A stretch of DNA of 6,292 bases. Origin: Flectobacillus sp. (GTDB lineage Bacteria; Bacteroidota; Bacteroidia; Cytophagales; Spirosomataceae). How positions within the stretch are numbered: position 1 is the stretch's first letter; each line of letters begins with the position of its first letter. The stretch spans positions 1 through 6,292 of the forward strand of contig JARXAV010000108.1 of assembly GCA_029865665.1 (NCBI GenBank), written 5' to 3'. The translations under genes were made by a program, and so were the position numbers. Shown here piece by piece: positions 6,066 through 6,292 of the stretch. Below the pieces are notes generated by a model, which ran no database searches, had not been told where the DNA came from, and saw only the letters and a list, made by a program, of their open reading frames with translations.

Positions 6066-6092
6066 GCACGCAACGATTTCCCATTTATTACC

Positions 6093-6131
6093 AATCCCAA
6101 TCGGAGTTCCCTGCTCCATTGGGATTTTTTT
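6093..6131 (+). terminator. Intrinsic terminator after amt
   Basis: AATCCCAAT (6093-6101) pairs with ATTGGGATT (6118-6126). After one bulged C (6102), GGAG (6103-6106) pairs with CTCC (6114-6117), leaving a 7-nt loop. A run of seven T (6125-6131) follows. It starts 27 bp after the amt stop, so amt appears to be transcribed alone. Confidence 0.9.
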
Positions 6132-6292
6132 GTGTTCACTCCTCAGACTGCAACAAAAGAGGTTAAAACTTGGAATTACCAGTTTCAGGTAGTTATTTTG
6201 TAACATCAAGTCAATTACACTCCTTTTGCGAAACACACTTCGCTCATATTAGTGGTTGATTTATAAAGAAGAAGGGAGAGAATAGGCTCTAT
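6132..6292 (+). other. Non-coding tail with a weak candidate promoter
   Basis: No convincing gene or RNA gene is seen in these 161 bases. On the + strand, TTG at 6170-6172, a 20-base spacer and TTATTTTG at 6193-6200 come within one base of the TAnnTTTG box. It could drive a gene starting beyond the window; no ATG follows it within the window. A purine-rich stretch (AAGAAGAAGGGAGAG) lies near the right edge. Confidence 0.2.

Noticed and set aside
5964..6236. 90-codon (-) strand frame across the end of amt
   Set aside because: It runs through the amt terminator hairpin and codes for no recognisable domain.

Overview
The window looks like chromosomal DNA of an AT-rich Bacteroidota bacterium, possibly Cytophagales-like. 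The basis is indirect: subunit a carries a signal peptide and a His-rich periplasmic extension, strong Shine-Dalgarno sequences are missing upstream of the genes, intergenic DNA is very AT-rich, and a LuxR-type HTH protein of a style common in this phylum is present. The lineage below phylum level is a guess.

Layout. (1) Positions 3-260, + strand: the C-terminal end of a LuxR/GerE-family regulator whose start lies outside the window. (2) Positions 264-312: a perfect 17-bp inverted repeat acting as a shared terminator for this gene and the convergent ATP synthase genes. (3) Positions 322-3609, - strand: a gene set for the membrane sector and stalk of F1Fo ATP synthase. In transcription order it holds a four-TM AtpI-like protein, atpB (subunit a), atpE (c), atpF (b) and atpH (delta). 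The transcript appears to stop after atpH, so alpha, gamma, beta and epsilon must lie elsewhere. (4) Positions 3739-4653, - strand: an exported Lys-rich protein with a C-terminal Sel1-like region. (5) Positions 4654-4829: an AT-rich divergent promoter region. (6) Positions 4830-6065, + strand: an Amt/AmtB ammonium transporter with its own terminator at 6093-6131. (7) Positions 6132-6292: a non-coding tail, perhaps the leader of the next gene.

The proteins themselves are mostly ordinary. The unusual content is in the spaces between the Fo genes: a perfect 19-bp inverted repeat that buries the annotated start codon of the first gene; a cluster of GTTAAC/CGGTTA repeats with long-range pairing between atpB and atpE; and a perfect 12-bp hairpin between atpE and atpF. 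Together these could set the unequal subunit amounts needed (many c, one a, two b, one delta), but that is inference. I found no mobile element, CRISPR array, RNA gene or clear new multi-gene system.
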